From: Christensenellaceae bacterium Phil1
GTDB lineage: Bacteria; Bacillota; Clostridia; Christensenellales; CAG-138
Direction: 5' to 3'
DNA length: 64,000 nucleotides
Assembly: GCA_001940855.1 (NCBI GenBank)
Contig: MSGS01000007.1
Coordinates: forward strand, 1-64,000
The notes beneath the pieces were generated by a model, which ran no database searches, was not told where the DNA came from, and worked only from the letters and a program-made list of their open reading frames with translations. This document shows positions 48,985-58,549 of this stretch, in pieces (positions within the stretch are counted from its first letter, which is position 1; the number at the start of each line of letters is the position of its first letter). Made by a program: the position numbers and the translations under genes.

Positions 48985-49701
48985 CTAAGACAGCTCCGTT
49001 TGCCTGAGCGCATTAAGTTCCTCAGCGCTCAGCACTCTGTATTCGCCCGGCTGCATGAAGCCTATTGAAACCGCGCCTTCCTTCGTGCGTTTCAGCACCA
49101 GTGTTTGGTGCCCCACGGCTTCAAGCATTCGCCTTATTTGGCGGTTGCGCCCTTCGTGTATGGTTATATCGAATGATGTGTTGCCGTTGTGCAGCGCATG
49201 CACCTGCGTTATCTTCGCTGGGCCGGTCATCCCGTCGCCAATGTCAACGCCCTGTTCAAGCCGCGCTATTTCCGCATTTGTCAGCACCCCATCGCACACG
49301 GCGTGATATGTTTTATCCACCGTAAATTTGGGATGCGTAAGTTTATACGCAAGTTCGCCGTCGTTGGTCATAAGCAGCAAGCCTTCGGAATCATAGTCAA
49401 GCCTGCCAACGCTGTACAGCCGGTACGGAACATCCTTAAAGTAATCCATTATGGTCGCTCTGCCCTGCGGATCGGACGCGGTGCACATAACGCCGCGCGG
49501 CTTATAGAACACAAAAACGACCCGTTCTTCGGCCGGGCGCAGCAGCTTGCCTGCGTATTCCACCCTGTCGTTAAGCGGGTCTATCACCGTGCCTATCGAC
49601 GCCACCTGACCATTTACCTTAACAAGGCCAGCGCCGATAAGTTCTTCGCATTTTCTTCTGGAGGCTACTCCGGCCTCCGCCATAAACTTTTGCAGCCGCA
49701 T
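48985..49701 (-). CDS. Ribosomal large subunit pseudouridine synthase (RluB/RsuA family)
   Basis: S4 domain MRLQKFMAEAGVASRRKCEELI, SVGRLDYDSEGLLLMTNDG, EGRNRQIRRMLEAVGH. Confidence 0.94.
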   Translation of the reverse strand: MRLQKFMAEAGVASRRKCEELIGAGLVKVNGQVASIGTVIDPLNDRVEYAGKLLRPAEERVVFVFYKPRGVMCTASDPQGRATIMDYFKDVPYRLYSVGRLDYDSEGLLLMTNDGELAYKLTHPKFTVDKTYHAVCDGVLTNAEIARLEQGVDIGDGMTGPAKITQVHALHNGNTSFDITIHEGRNRQIRRMLEAVGHQTLVLKRTKEGAVSIGFMQPGEYRVLSAEELNALRQTELS

Positions 49702-49709
49702 TGCATACC

Positions 49710-50831
49710 CTATGCCGCCCAGCCGGACAGCAGCTTTCTTAAATACTGGCCGAATTTGAGCGAAAGGCTGTCTTCCGCGGCAAGCAGCCGCGTTTCGCCA
49801 ACCAGCTTGCCGTCCATAAGCACCCTTACACTGCCAACGTCCTCCCCTTTTTCAACAGGGGCGTTCATTCCGCTCCGCGTTTCCACTTCCGTACGTATGT
49901 CCGCGCTTTCGCCTATCCGTACTGGTATAATTATATCGTCTTTGGCCTCGGCTGCCAAGGCCGTTTTTGTGCCGCCGCTCACTCTTATCCGTGTTATGCT
50001 CTGCCCTGCGGATATTATCTTTTCCGTGCGGAACGATGCAAAGCCGTAATCAAGCATCGCCTTAGCAACGTTGAACATATCAGGGCAGCTCAGTACCGCG
50101 CCTATCAGCGTCATTCCGTCCCGCTCCGCCGCGAACACAAGGCAGCGCCCTGCGGCCTTTGTAAAGCCCGTTTTTACGCCGCAGCCGCCTTCATATTGCC
50201 ACAGGATCTTATTTTTGTTCTTCATATAGCGTATAACGCTGCCTGTGGTGGTCTTATGATACGTTGAACCCACTATTTTTCTGAAATCAGGATTCTTCAT
50301 CGCTTCCGCCGCAATAAGCGCCAAGTCATACGCCGTTGTGTAATGCTCCGGATCGTGCAGCCCGTTCGGCGTTACAAAATTTGTATTGTGCGCGCCTATT
50401 TCTTCCGCGCGGGCGTTCATCAGCGCCGCAAATGCTTCCACGCTGCCAGCCGTGTGTATTGCCAATGCCACCGCCGCATCATTCCCGCTCAAAAGCATCA
50501 GTCCATACAGCATGTCCTCCACACTCACTTCCTCGCCCGCGTTAAGATACATGCTCGATCCTTCCACGCCGTATGCCTTTGGGCTGACCTTCACCGTGTC
50601 GCCAAGAGAGCAGTTTTCTATTACTATAAGCGCGGTCATAATCTTTGTGGTGCTTGCCATAGGGAGCTTTTTATGCGCTTCCTTTGCGCATATCACAGCG
50701 CCGGTGTGCTGCTCTATCAGCGCCGCGCCGCCCGCCGCAATATCGGGCGCATTTTCGGCATATGCGCCCGCATTAAGGGCCATAAGCGCCGCCGCGGCCA
50801 GTATCAGCGCGGCTGTCCTGCGCGCGTTCAT
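49710..50831 (-). CDS. D-alanyl-D-alanine carboxypeptidase
   Basis: LPMASTTKIMTALI SxxK, SGNDAA SxN, KTGFT; start at MNARRTAALIL. Confidence 0.92.
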   Translation of the reverse strand: MNARRTAALILAAAALMALNAGAYAENAPDIAAGGAALIEQHTGAVICAKEAHKKLPMASTTKIMTALIVIENCSLGDTVKVSPKAYGVEGSSMYLNAGEEVSVEDMLYGLMLLSGNDAAVALAIHTAGSVEAFAALMNARAEEIGAHNTNFVTPNGLHDPEHYTTAYDLALIAAEAMKNPDFRKIVGSTYHKTTTGSVIRYMKNKNKILWQYEGGCGVKTGFTKAAGRCLVFAAERDGMTLIGAVLSCPDMFNVAKAMLDYGFASFRTEKIISAGQSITRIRVSGGTKTALAAEAKDDIIIPVRIGESADIRTEVETRSGMNAPVEKGEDVGSVRVLMDGKLVGETRLLAAEDSLSLKFGQYLRKLLSGWAA

Positions 50832-51265
50832 TCGGCAGTCTCCTCTTTGCTTTCGCCGTTTGTGCTGCCCGCCATGCGCTCTATCGCGGCAATTATCTCC
50901 GGCATCATGTCTATCAGCCTTTCCGCGCCGCATTTATACTGCGCCGGCAGCACGCGCGTGCGCCCATTCTCGCTGGTTACGAATGCCATCGGCGTAAGGC
51001 ACATGCCCGCCGCGGCAGTTCCCGCGAACGGATAGCGGCCTTCGCTTGCGTCAAGCGCGTCTCCCGCCCTTTTAACGGGCGTGGCCGCCTGGCCCATTAT
51101 GTATTCCCCTCCGCCGGACACAAAGCCCATGCTCACCTTCGATACGGGCAGCAGCACCGTTCCGTTGCCTGTTTCAACGGGAGAGCCCACTATCGTGTTC
51201 ACGTCAACCATTTGCCTTAATTGTTCCATAGTGCTCCGCATTATATTTTCCACGGGATGCGACAT
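50828..51265 (-). CDS. ytfJ: Spore protein YtfJ/GerW family
   Basis: VDVNTIVGSPVETGNGTVLLPVSKVSMGFVSGGGEY. Confidence 0.9.
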   Translation of the reverse strand: MSHPVENIMRSTMEQLRQMVDVNTIVGSPVETGNGTVLLPVSKVSMGFVSGGGEYIMGQAATPVKRAGDALDASEGRYPFAGTAAAGMCLTPMAFVTSENGRTRVLPAQYKCGAERLIDMMPEIIAAIERMAGSTNGESKEETAE

Positions 51266-51773
51266 ATCTTGTTACCTCTTTTCCGATAATACCTATAAGC
51301 TTAGCCAAATTCAGCCCTATGATACCTTCCATATATACCCATGCCGCGCCGAACCTGAACTCAGGCGCAATATATATGCTCTCCGATCCCTTGTTCGCCA
51401 GCAAAAAGCGGATAATGCGCGGCAGCAGACTGTTCGCCGCGCCGCACAGCAGCGCCGTTGCCGCAGCGTCGCCGTCTATGCCTATGTTCCCGCGGATAGT
51501 CAGCCCGTCAAGCCATAAATAGCGCTTCCTTTGCCGCAGCACCGCCAGCGCAATTTTTATTGTATCCTTGTCCGGTTTGACTTCGCTGCCCTTTGCCTCG
51601 TGCTTCTTATTGCTCTCCATAGGCCGTATCTTCAGCCGTATAAAACCGAATATGCTCACGCTCAGCCTTATCCTCGCCGCATTGCCGCAAAGCATAACGC
51701 TGAAGCTTAACCTTATCGGTATCAATATTGCCGCCGCTGTAAGCGCGATTATAAATATAGCAAAAAAGCCCAT
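51204..51773 (-). CDS. DUF2953-domain protein
   Basis: N-terminal TM, DUF2953-like pattern; overlaps ytfJ start by 62 bp, typical ytfI-ytfJ order. Confidence 0.7.
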   Translation of the reverse strand: MGFFAIFIIALTAAAILIPIRLSFSVMLCGNAARIRLSVSIFGFIRLKIRPMESNKKHEAKGSEVKPDKDTIKIALAVLRQRKRYLWLDGLTIRGNIGIDGDAAATALLCGAANSLLPRIIRFLLANKGSESIYIAPEFRFGAAWVYMEGIIGLNLAKLIGIIGKEVTRYVASRGKYNAEHYGTIKANG

Positions 51774-51819
51774 ATGGGCTAATATTTGCTGTTTTGCGTT
51801 ATTTTATTATGCTTTCGGT

Positions 51820-52383
51820 TTAATCGGATGCTTTATCTTCGGTATTATCGTTTTCTTCCGTTTCCGCGTTCTCAATTTCGCTTAGCTGAGGCAACTCGCT
51901 GAGCGACCGTATGCCAAAGTGCCTGAGAAATGCGTCCGTAGTGCCGAGCAGCATTGGCCTGCCCACCACGTTCTTGCGTCCAAGTTCCCTTATCATGCCC
52001 AGCTTCATCAGCTGCCCGACGGCGTATTCGCACCGCACGCCGCGCACGGCCTCAATATCCGCCTTAGTCACCGGCTGGCGGTACGCTATTACAGAAAGCG
52101 TTTCAAGCATGGACTGGGAAAAGGATTTGGACTGCACGGGCTGCACCAGTTCTTCAACATAGCGCGTATATTCCTTGTTGGACACAAGCTGCATAGTCTC
52201 CGCCGTTATAAAAAGCTGTATGCCGCGCTTTTCCCGCTTATAAAGTTCGTCCATGCTGCGTATTATGTGCTCCATCTCTATGTCAGTCACGCCTATCGCC
52301 CGCTGCAGCTCTATTATCGGCACCGGATCGCCCGAAACGAACAATATGCACTCTATCGCGCCCATGCGCTCATTGTATTCCAA
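51820..52383 (-). CDS. scpB: Segregation and condensation protein B
   Basis: AIECILFVSGDPVPI, SQSMLETLSVIAYRQPVTKADIEAVRGV. Confidence 0.95.
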   Translation of the reverse strand: MEYNERMGAIECILFVSGDPVPIIELQRAIGVTDIEMEHIIRSMDELYKREKRGIQLFITAETMQLVSNKEYTRYVEELVQPVQSKSFSQSMLETLSVIAYRQPVTKADIEAVRGVRCEYAVGQLMKLGMIRELGRKNVVGRPMLLGTTDAFLRHFGIRSLSELPQLSEIENAETEENDNTEDKASD

Positions 52384-52409
52384 TGTGTTCTCTCCCCCTC
52401 GGTCTTTGC

Positions 52410-53168
52410 CTATTCATCCATGTATTCGGCGTCCGCATCGTCCTCTTTCAGGTTATATGCGGTTATAGTTATCCTGCCGTAAGGCGTGGGCTGTTTAAGC
52501 AATATTTCCTGCCGTGCTATCATTTCAAGCAGCGCCATGAACGTTACTATCTTTTCAAGCTTAACGCTTGTTGCTTCAAACAATTCTTCAAACGTTACGC
52601 TCGCACCTTCCTTAAGCTTTGCGCGGATCTTCACAAGCTGCGTCCTTACGGTGTACTTATCCGCATCCACCTTCTTAGCTATTTCCGGTATGCTGCTTTC
52701 CGGTTCTTCACGGTTAAGCACATCCATAAAAGCGGCGAACAGTTCTTCCGCCGTGGCCTGCTCCAGTTCATATTCCTGCGGCGGCAGTGCAAATTCCTCC
52801 GGCAGCCGCGAAAACACGCCCCTCATACCCGCACTCAGCTCGTTCAGCTTTTCGCCGGCCTGCTTAAAAAGCTTGTATTCCTTCAGCCGGCGTACCAGCG
52901 CCTCCTCCGGATCCTCTTCTTCCTCCGCTTCCTTTGGCGGTTTGGGCAGCAGGGAGCGCGATTTGATATACACAAGCGTTGCCGCCATGGTTAAAAACTC
53001 GCTCGCCGTATCCATGTCCAGTTCATCCAGTTCTTCCATAAGCGAAAGATACTGGTTTGTGATTTCGGATATGAATATGTCCTTTATATCCACCTTTGCC
53101 TGCTCAATAAGATGCAGCAGCAGATCAAGCGGCCCGTCGAACTCCTTTAGATGAACTTCATATGCCAT
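52410..53168 (-). CDS. scpA: Segregation and condensation protein A
   Basis: VHLKEFDGPLDLLLHLIEQAKVDIKDI, ATLVYIKSRSLLP. Confidence 0.95.
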   Translation of the reverse strand: MAYEVHLKEFDGPLDLLLHLIEQAKVDIKDIFISEITNQYLSLMEELDELDMDTASEFLTMAATLVYIKSRSLLPKPPKEAEEEEDPEEALVRRLKEYKLFKQAGEKLNELSAGMRGVFSRLPEEFALPPQEYELEQATAEELFAAFMDVLNREEPESSIPEIAKKVDADKYTVRTQLVKIRAKLKEGASVTFEELFEATSVKLEKIVTFMALLEMIARQEILLKQPTPYGRITITAYNLKEDDADAEYMDE

Positions 53169-53190
53169 CCGTTTTCCCCTTGCGCCGCGC

Positions 53191-53832
53191 TCAGAAAATG
53201 CTCAGTATCAGCGAAACCAAGTTCATGAGCGGCATCATAAGCCAATACACTATCGTATTAAGGAAATGCGTGCGCGAATTGATTATAAGCACGGCCACGA
53301 GTATAACATAGCTGTACTTTTCAACAAAGCCGAAAAACTTATAAGTCTTTGCATTCATGAAAAGGCACTGCGCCACATGGTAACCGTCAAGCGGCGGAAT
53401 GGGCAGCAGATTGAATACCGCAAGGCCAAAGTTTATGGTATAGCAATACTGCACCATTGTATTGAGTATTTCGTTGCTCCACGGCAGACATATGAGCACA
53501 ATCCATATTATCATGAACGCCATGCCCAGTATAAGGTTAACTGTTATACCCGCCAAGGACACGATAAGCTCGTCCTTTCTTGGGGACTTAAAGTTGCGCG
53601 TGCTCACGGGTACGGGCTTGGCCCAGCCGAAGCCCAATATCAGCAGCGACAGGAAGCCAAGCGGATCGATATGAGCAAGCGGGTTTACCGTCATGCGGCC
53701 AAGATTCCTCGCGGTCGGATCGCCGCGCTTATACGCCGCGTACGCATGACCCCATTCGTGGAACGACAGCCCAACCAATATGCCCGGCAAGCTGTACAGC
53801 GCATCTATAATGTAACTCAATATGCCGTCCAT
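53191..53832 (-). CDS. Site-2 protease family (M50) membrane protein
   Basis: GLSFHEWGHAYAA HExxH, NLLPIPPLDGYHVA. Confidence 0.93.
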   Translation of the reverse strand: MDGILSYIIDALYSLPGILVGLSFHEWGHAYAAYKRGDPTARNLGRMTVNPLAHIDPLGFLSLLILGFGWAKPVPVSTRNFKSPRKDELIVSLAGITVNLILGMAFMIIWIVLICLPWSNEILNTMVQYCYTINFGLAVFNLLPIPPLDGYHVAQCLFMNAKTYKFFGFVEKYSYVILVAVLIINSRTHFLNTIVYWLMMPLMNLVSLILSIF

Positions 53833-53841
53833 TTATCCTCC

Positions 53842-56760
53842 TTAAAGTTCGCATTCCATGTATGCTTCGCCGTATTCCATGCGCCCGGTAAAGCTGAATC
53901 CCAGCTTTTGATACATAGCAATGGCTGCTTCATTACCTATTTCAACGCTTATCTGCGCCTTTTCAGCGCCCATGCGCTTCAGTTCCGCCATTGCAAGCTT
54001 CATCGCCGCAGTGCCGAAGCCCTTATGTTGGAAGCGCTTGTCTATCATCAGCCGCCATATTTCGTATACGCCGCGGTCTTTATCCGCATTGAGCAGCGCA
54101 AAGCCCACAGCAACGCCGTTCTGTGTTACGGCATAGGGCAGCGCGTTTTCAAGCGCGGCTGCCTCGGCAAGCGAAATATCGTTGCCGGCTACGAACTCCT
54201 GCTGATCCTCGTTCACGGCTAACTTAAGCACGGAGTAAACGTTTGCGTCGTTTATACGTTCAAGCTGCACGTCCTCCGCCTTCAGGTAAACGTCGTCCAT
54301 CTCGTATCTCATGCGCTGCACGAACGATTTTGCGCCGGTTTCGTCCGCTTCTTCCTTTGCGCTCGGCGCGTTTGCAAGCATTGCCGCACTCACACCGTAT
54401 TGCGCATTTATATACAGCGCGCTTTGCGCCTGCTCTATGCCACTGTCCGCATAATACCACCCGTTCAGCGTTCTCAGTCCGCAGGCATTCGGCGCAAGCA
54501 TTATGTCCGTATGCTCCTCGTCAAGCAGCTTGCCTTCAAGCAGCGCCGTGCCGAAATGCGCCAAATCATACGCGCTCACAACGCCGCCTGCTTCACCGGC
54601 GCAAAGCTTTGGCGCGCCCACAACTATGCTTTCATCGCCCATTTTAGCCGTATACGTGACTTCCGCTTCCTTATCAAGGCCGGTATCTTTCATGCCGATC
54701 GGCGCGAATACAAGCTCGTTAAGCGCATCCGCAAGGCTCTTCCCGTATGCCCTTGCCACGGCCATGCCAAGTATGCGGTAGCTGCTCCTTCTGCCCGCGG
54801 AATTTTCAGGATCGTCCACCACGTCAAGCTTATTCACTATATTCAGCACATCTTCATCGCTTATCGCACCGTTGAGCGCATTCCAAGTAAGCTTGAACGT
54901 TTCCATTGCGCCCAGCTTTTCCCTATGCGCCTGCTGATAAAGCTTAAAGCTCATGTCATAGTCCGCATAGTCCGGCACGGTCTTCTGCCCAAGCAGCAGT
55001 TCTTTTGCCGTGATTTCGGCAGCGTGGACGTATTCCGGCACCAGTTTGTCCAGCGAAGCGTCCATATTCAGCTTGCCCTGCGCATCCAGTATCAGCGCGG
55101 CCGCCGCGGTAAACGCCATTGTTATCTCTCCCGCGGCAAAGCGGGTATGTATCCCGTTCAGGTTCTGTTTATTCGCATCGGCCACGCCTATCGCCGTATC
55201 ATAGAGCGGTTCTTCGCCGCGCATGCAGTACAGCGCGCCGTTTATGCCCCACTGCTTGGCGATCATATTCAGCCTGCGGCCTATGAAAAGATCCGGCTCT
55301 TCTTCTTTCTTCGGCGTAAGCGCGGGCATGCGTACCACGCCACTTGCGCCGTAGCTGAGCTCAAATTCGTCAAGCAGATCCGGTATTTCAACATCAAGCC
55401 CCAACGCGCGCACAGACGCAGCGAATTTATCCAGCGTTTCGCTTTCGCCATGCACTAAGAATACGCACTTAGGCGCCGAACCTATCTCACGTATCCATTG
55501 CAGCAGTTCGCTCCTTCCGGCGTGGCCGGAGAAGCCTTCTATTCTGCGTATTGCGGCGTTCACCTGTATCTGTTCGCCGAAGAGTTTAACGCTCTTAGCC
55601 CCGTCCAGCAATATGCGGCCAAGCGTGCCGTTCGCCTGATAGCCAACGAACAATATGGTCGAATCCGGCCTATAAAGATTATGCTTAAGGTGATGCCTTA
55701 TCCTGCCCGCATCGCACATACCGGAGGAGGATATTATTATGTTGCAGCCCGGCTGGAAGTTGATGAGCTTGCTTTCCTCTCCCGTTTCGGCTACCCTAAG
55801 ATTGGGCAGGTCGAACGGAGAGCCGCTCATTTTCAGCATTTCCAGCGCCTCTTCATCGTAATACTCCCGCGCGCAGCGTTCGTATATCTTGGTCGCGTTT
55901 ATGCCGAGCGGACTATCCACAAACACCGGTATCTTTTCAAGCCCCGGCACGGCGTTTTTCATCATCAGCCGCTTTATTGTATAAAGCAGTTCCTGCGTCC
56001 TGCCCACGGCGAATGACGGAATGACTATGTTCCCGCCGCGCGCAATGCCTTCCTTCAGCACGTCCGCAAGCTGCTTTTCCTTATCCTCTTCCGTTGTTGC
56101 GTCGTGTTCCCTGTCGCCATATGTACCCTCCATCACAACGTAATCCGCGCCGTCTATGCTGGAAGGGTCGCGCAGTATGGGCCTTTCGTCGCGCCCTATG
56201 TCGCCCGAAAATACAAGCTTTGTGGTAGTTCCCTTTTCCTCCGCCCAAAGCTCTATCGCCGCGCTGCCCAAAAGATGGCCTATGTCATTGAATCTGGCCC
56301 TAAGCCCCGGCCAAACCTCCACTATGTCGCCATAGCTTACCGGTTGAAAGTATTCAAGCGTTTTCTGCGCATCTGCCGACGTATACATCGGCTCCACCAT
56401 CGGCTTGCCCGCGCGCAGATTTTTGCGGTTTTGGTATTCGGCGTCCTGCTCCTGTATTTTTGCGCTGTCCGGCAGCATTATGCCCGATAGCTCCGCCGTA
56501 GCCTTCGTGGTTATTATTTTGCCGTCAAAGCCGCGCTTTACCAGCAGCGGCAGCAGCCCGCTGTGGTCAATATGCGCATGGGTAAGGAGCACCGCGTCTA
56601 TTTCCTTCGGGTCAAACGCAAAATCGCTCGCCCCCAGTTCGCCTTTCTCGTCCGCGCCCTGGCGCATACCGCAATCGATAAGCACCTTGCCGCCATCATA
56701 GCAAAGCATATGGCACGAACCCGTAACGCAGCGCGCCGCGCCGCAGAATTTAAGCTTCAT
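53842..56760 (-). CDS. Fusion protein: MBL/beta-CASP RNase + serine-hydrolase-like (beta-lactamase fold) + GNAT
   Basis: HAHIDHSGLLPLL and beta-CASP motifs; middle NGALYCMRGEEPLYDTAIGVADAN...; C-terminal GFGTAAMKLAMAELKRMGAEKAQISVEIGNEAAIAMYQKLGF. Confidence 0.88.
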   Translation of the reverse strand: MKLKFCGAARCVTGSCHMLCYDGGKVLIDCGMRQGADEKGELGASDFAFDPKEIDAVLLTHAHIDHSGLLPLLVKRGFDGKIITTKATAELSGIMLPDSAKIQEQDAEYQNRKNLRAGKPMVEPMYTSADAQKTLEYFQPVSYGDIVEVWPGLRARFNDIGHLLGSAAIELWAEEKGTTTKLVFSGDIGRDERPILRDPSSIDGADYVVMEGTYGDREHDATTEEDKEKQLADVLKEGIARGGNIVIPSFAVGRTQELLYTIKRLMMKNAVPGLEKIPVFVDSPLGINATKIYERCAREYYDEEALEMLKMSGSPFDLPNLRVAETGEESKLINFQPGCNIIISSSGMCDAGRIRHHLKHNLYRPDSTILFVGYQANGTLGRILLDGAKSVKLFGEQIQVNAAIRRIEGFSGHAGRSELLQWIREIGSAPKCVFLVHGESETLDKFAASVRALGLDVEIPDLLDEFELSYGASGVVRMPALTPKKEEEPDLFIGRRLNMIAKQWGINGALYCMRGEEPLYDTAIGVADANKQNLNGIHTRFAAGEITMAFTAAAALILDAQGKLNMDASLDKLVPEYVHAAEITAKELLLGQKTVPDYADYDMSFKLYQQAHREKLGAMETFKLTWNALNGAISDEDVLNIVNKLDVVDDPENSAGRRSSYRILGMAVARAYGKSLADALNELVFAPIGMKDTGLDKEAEVTYTAKMGDESIVVGAPKLCAGEAGGVVSAYDLAHFGTALLEGKLLDEEHTDIMLAPNACGLRTLNGWYYADSGIEQAQSALYINAQYGVSAAMLANAPSAKEEADETGAKSFVQRMRYEMDDVYLKAEDVQLERINDANVYSVLKLAVNEDQQEFVAGNDISLAEAAALENALPYAVTQNGVAVGFALLNADKDRGVYEIWRLMIDKRFQHKGFGTAAMKLAMAELKRMGAEKAQISVEIGNEAAIAMYQKLGFSFTGRMEYGEAYMECEL

Positions 56761-56804
56761 AAATACAGCCCTCCTTATCCTTCAGCTTTTATACTATTGC
56801 CATA

Positions 56805-57311
56805 TCAGGCGTTTTTGCCGCAGCAGTTTTTGTACTTTTTGCCGCTGCCGCAGGGGCATGGATCGTTCCTGCGCACGGTGTTTTCCTTAATGAACACCTT
56901 GGATGCACGATACTGCTTGGTTATTTCGTGGCGCTTGGCTTCGCTGAGCACCTTGTCCCACTCCTTCAGCTCGTAAAGCCAGCTTGCCTTGGCCTCGTGC
57001 ATGTTGTAATAAAGCTTTTCAAAGTCTATGTCCAGCGTAACAACGCTGTCGCTTTCCAGCGTGTCCAAATCTATCTCGGTCTTAAGGCTGGTATTTATGC
57101 CGTCTATAAAGCCGACAAACGTTGGTTCATCCATGTTGAACATGGGGGCAAGTTCGCTTATTTTGCCGCTGTAGACCTTTTCGTGGTCGGCAAGCAGCTT
57201 TTTATAATTCTCGGTCTCCGCCTCGAAATAATCGTTCCAGAATTTCTCGCCCGCCTCCTGCGTGCGCTCGGCCTCGGCAATGTCTCTCCACTGCTGATAC
57301 AGGTTAGTCAT
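56805..57311 (-). CDS. SEC-C metal-binding motif protein
   Basis: C-terminal [20 protein letters not shown]. Confidence 0.88.
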   Translation of the reverse strand: MTNLYQQWRDIAEAERTQEAGEKFWNDYFEAETENYKKLLADHEKVYSGKISELAPMFNMDEPTFVGFIDGINTSLKTEIDLDTLESDSVVTLDIDFEKLYYNMHEAKASWLYELKEWDKVLSEAKRHEITKQYRASKVFIKENTVRRNDPCPCGSGKKYKNCCGKNA

Positions 57312-57352
57312 CTTTTGTTTATCCTTTCTTATATGCGCAAAATGCGCTTTTC

Positions 57353-58519
57353 TTATTTTTTAACGGTCTTTATGCCGTTTGAAGCCTTTTCAAGTATTTT
57401 GGAATCAAACGCAAATGTACTTGCTTTCTTTTCCTTTGCGCCCGCAAACGCAAGCTCTATCAGCCTGTTTGTAAGTTGCTTGAAGCTTATGCCCATCGGT
57501 TCAAACAAATAGAATGCAAAAGAACCGGGTATAGTGTTTATTTCGCAAACATATGGTGTGTTGCTTTCGCCATCGAGCATATAGTCTATCCTTACAACGC
57601 CGCGGCAATCGAGCATGGCAAAAATTTCGCGGGTGGTCCGCTGTATTTCCGCTGTAAGTTCATCGCTTATCGGAGCAGGCAGCTTCCTTGCCTGGCTCTG
57701 CATGCCCTTGCCTGCGCTCGTTATATACTTTGAGTCGAACGTGAGAAATTCTTCCCACGATACGGGTTCTTCGCACAGCGAAGCAATGCAGTCCGCGCCC
57801 ATGCCAAGGCAGGCGCAGTTTATCTCCCGTGGCTTTTCAAGGCCTTTTTCTATCAATATGCGCTTATCGTATGCACAGGCGGTGTCCATTGCCTTTATAA
57901 AGCTTTCCCTGTCCGCCGCGCGGGATATGCCTATGGATGAACCCAAATTGGCCGGCTTTACATATACCGGATAGCCTATTTTTTCGGCCTCGGCAATTAT
58001 CTTTTCCCTGTCGGCATGCCATGTGTCGCGGTAGCAATATGTGCCGTCCAGCACGTTCAAGCCCATGCTTTTGAATACGGCCTTCATAACTATTTTATCC
58101 ATGCCGACCGCGCTTCCAAGCACGCCGCAGCTTGAATACGGCATATCCGCAAGCTCCATCAGGCCCTGCATGGTGCCATCCTCGCCGTTCATGCCGTGGA
58201 ACGCCAGTATTGCGCAATCCATGGGGCATATGAGCTTCGCCTTGGCGAAAAGGCCGCCCGCATTTGCATAAAGGCCGCCCATGTCCGGCACGGGGGGCAG
58301 ATATACCTTTGTAAGCCCCTTCATATTTTCATCAAAATGCTTATATGTTTCAACGTTTTTCAGCGGTTCGCCTACGAACCATTCGCCCTTGCGCGAAACA
58401 TAGACCGGAAACACGTTGTATTTGGCCTTATCCGCGTTTTCCAATATCTGAAGTCCCGATATGATGGACACGTCATGCTCGGCCGCTCTGCTGCCGAAGA
58501 ATACGCCTATATTCTGCAT
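57353..58519 (-). CDS. ddl: D-alanine--D-alanine ligase
   Basis: [52 protein letters not shown]. Confidence 0.94.
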   Translation of the reverse strand: MQNIGVFFGSRAAEHDVSIISGLQILENADKAKYNVFPVYVSRKGEWFVGEPLKNVETYKHFDENMKGLTKVYLPPVPDMGGLYANAGGLFAKAKLICPMDCAILAFHGMNGEDGTMQGLMELADMPYSSCGVLGSAVGMDKIVMKAVFKSMGLNVLDGTYCYRDTWHADREKIIAEAEKIGYPVYVKPANLGSSIGISRAADRESFIKAMDTACAYDKRILIEKGLEKPREINCACLGMGADCIASLCEEPVSWEEFLTFDSKYITSAGKGMQSQARKLPAPISDELTAEIQRTTREIFAMLDCRGVVRIDYMLDGESNTPYVCEINTIPGSFAFYLFEPMGISFKQLTNRLIELAFAGAKEKKASTFAFDSKILEKASNGIKTVKK

Positions 58520-58549
58520 GCTTACTCCTCCTCTATCCTCTTGCCCGCG

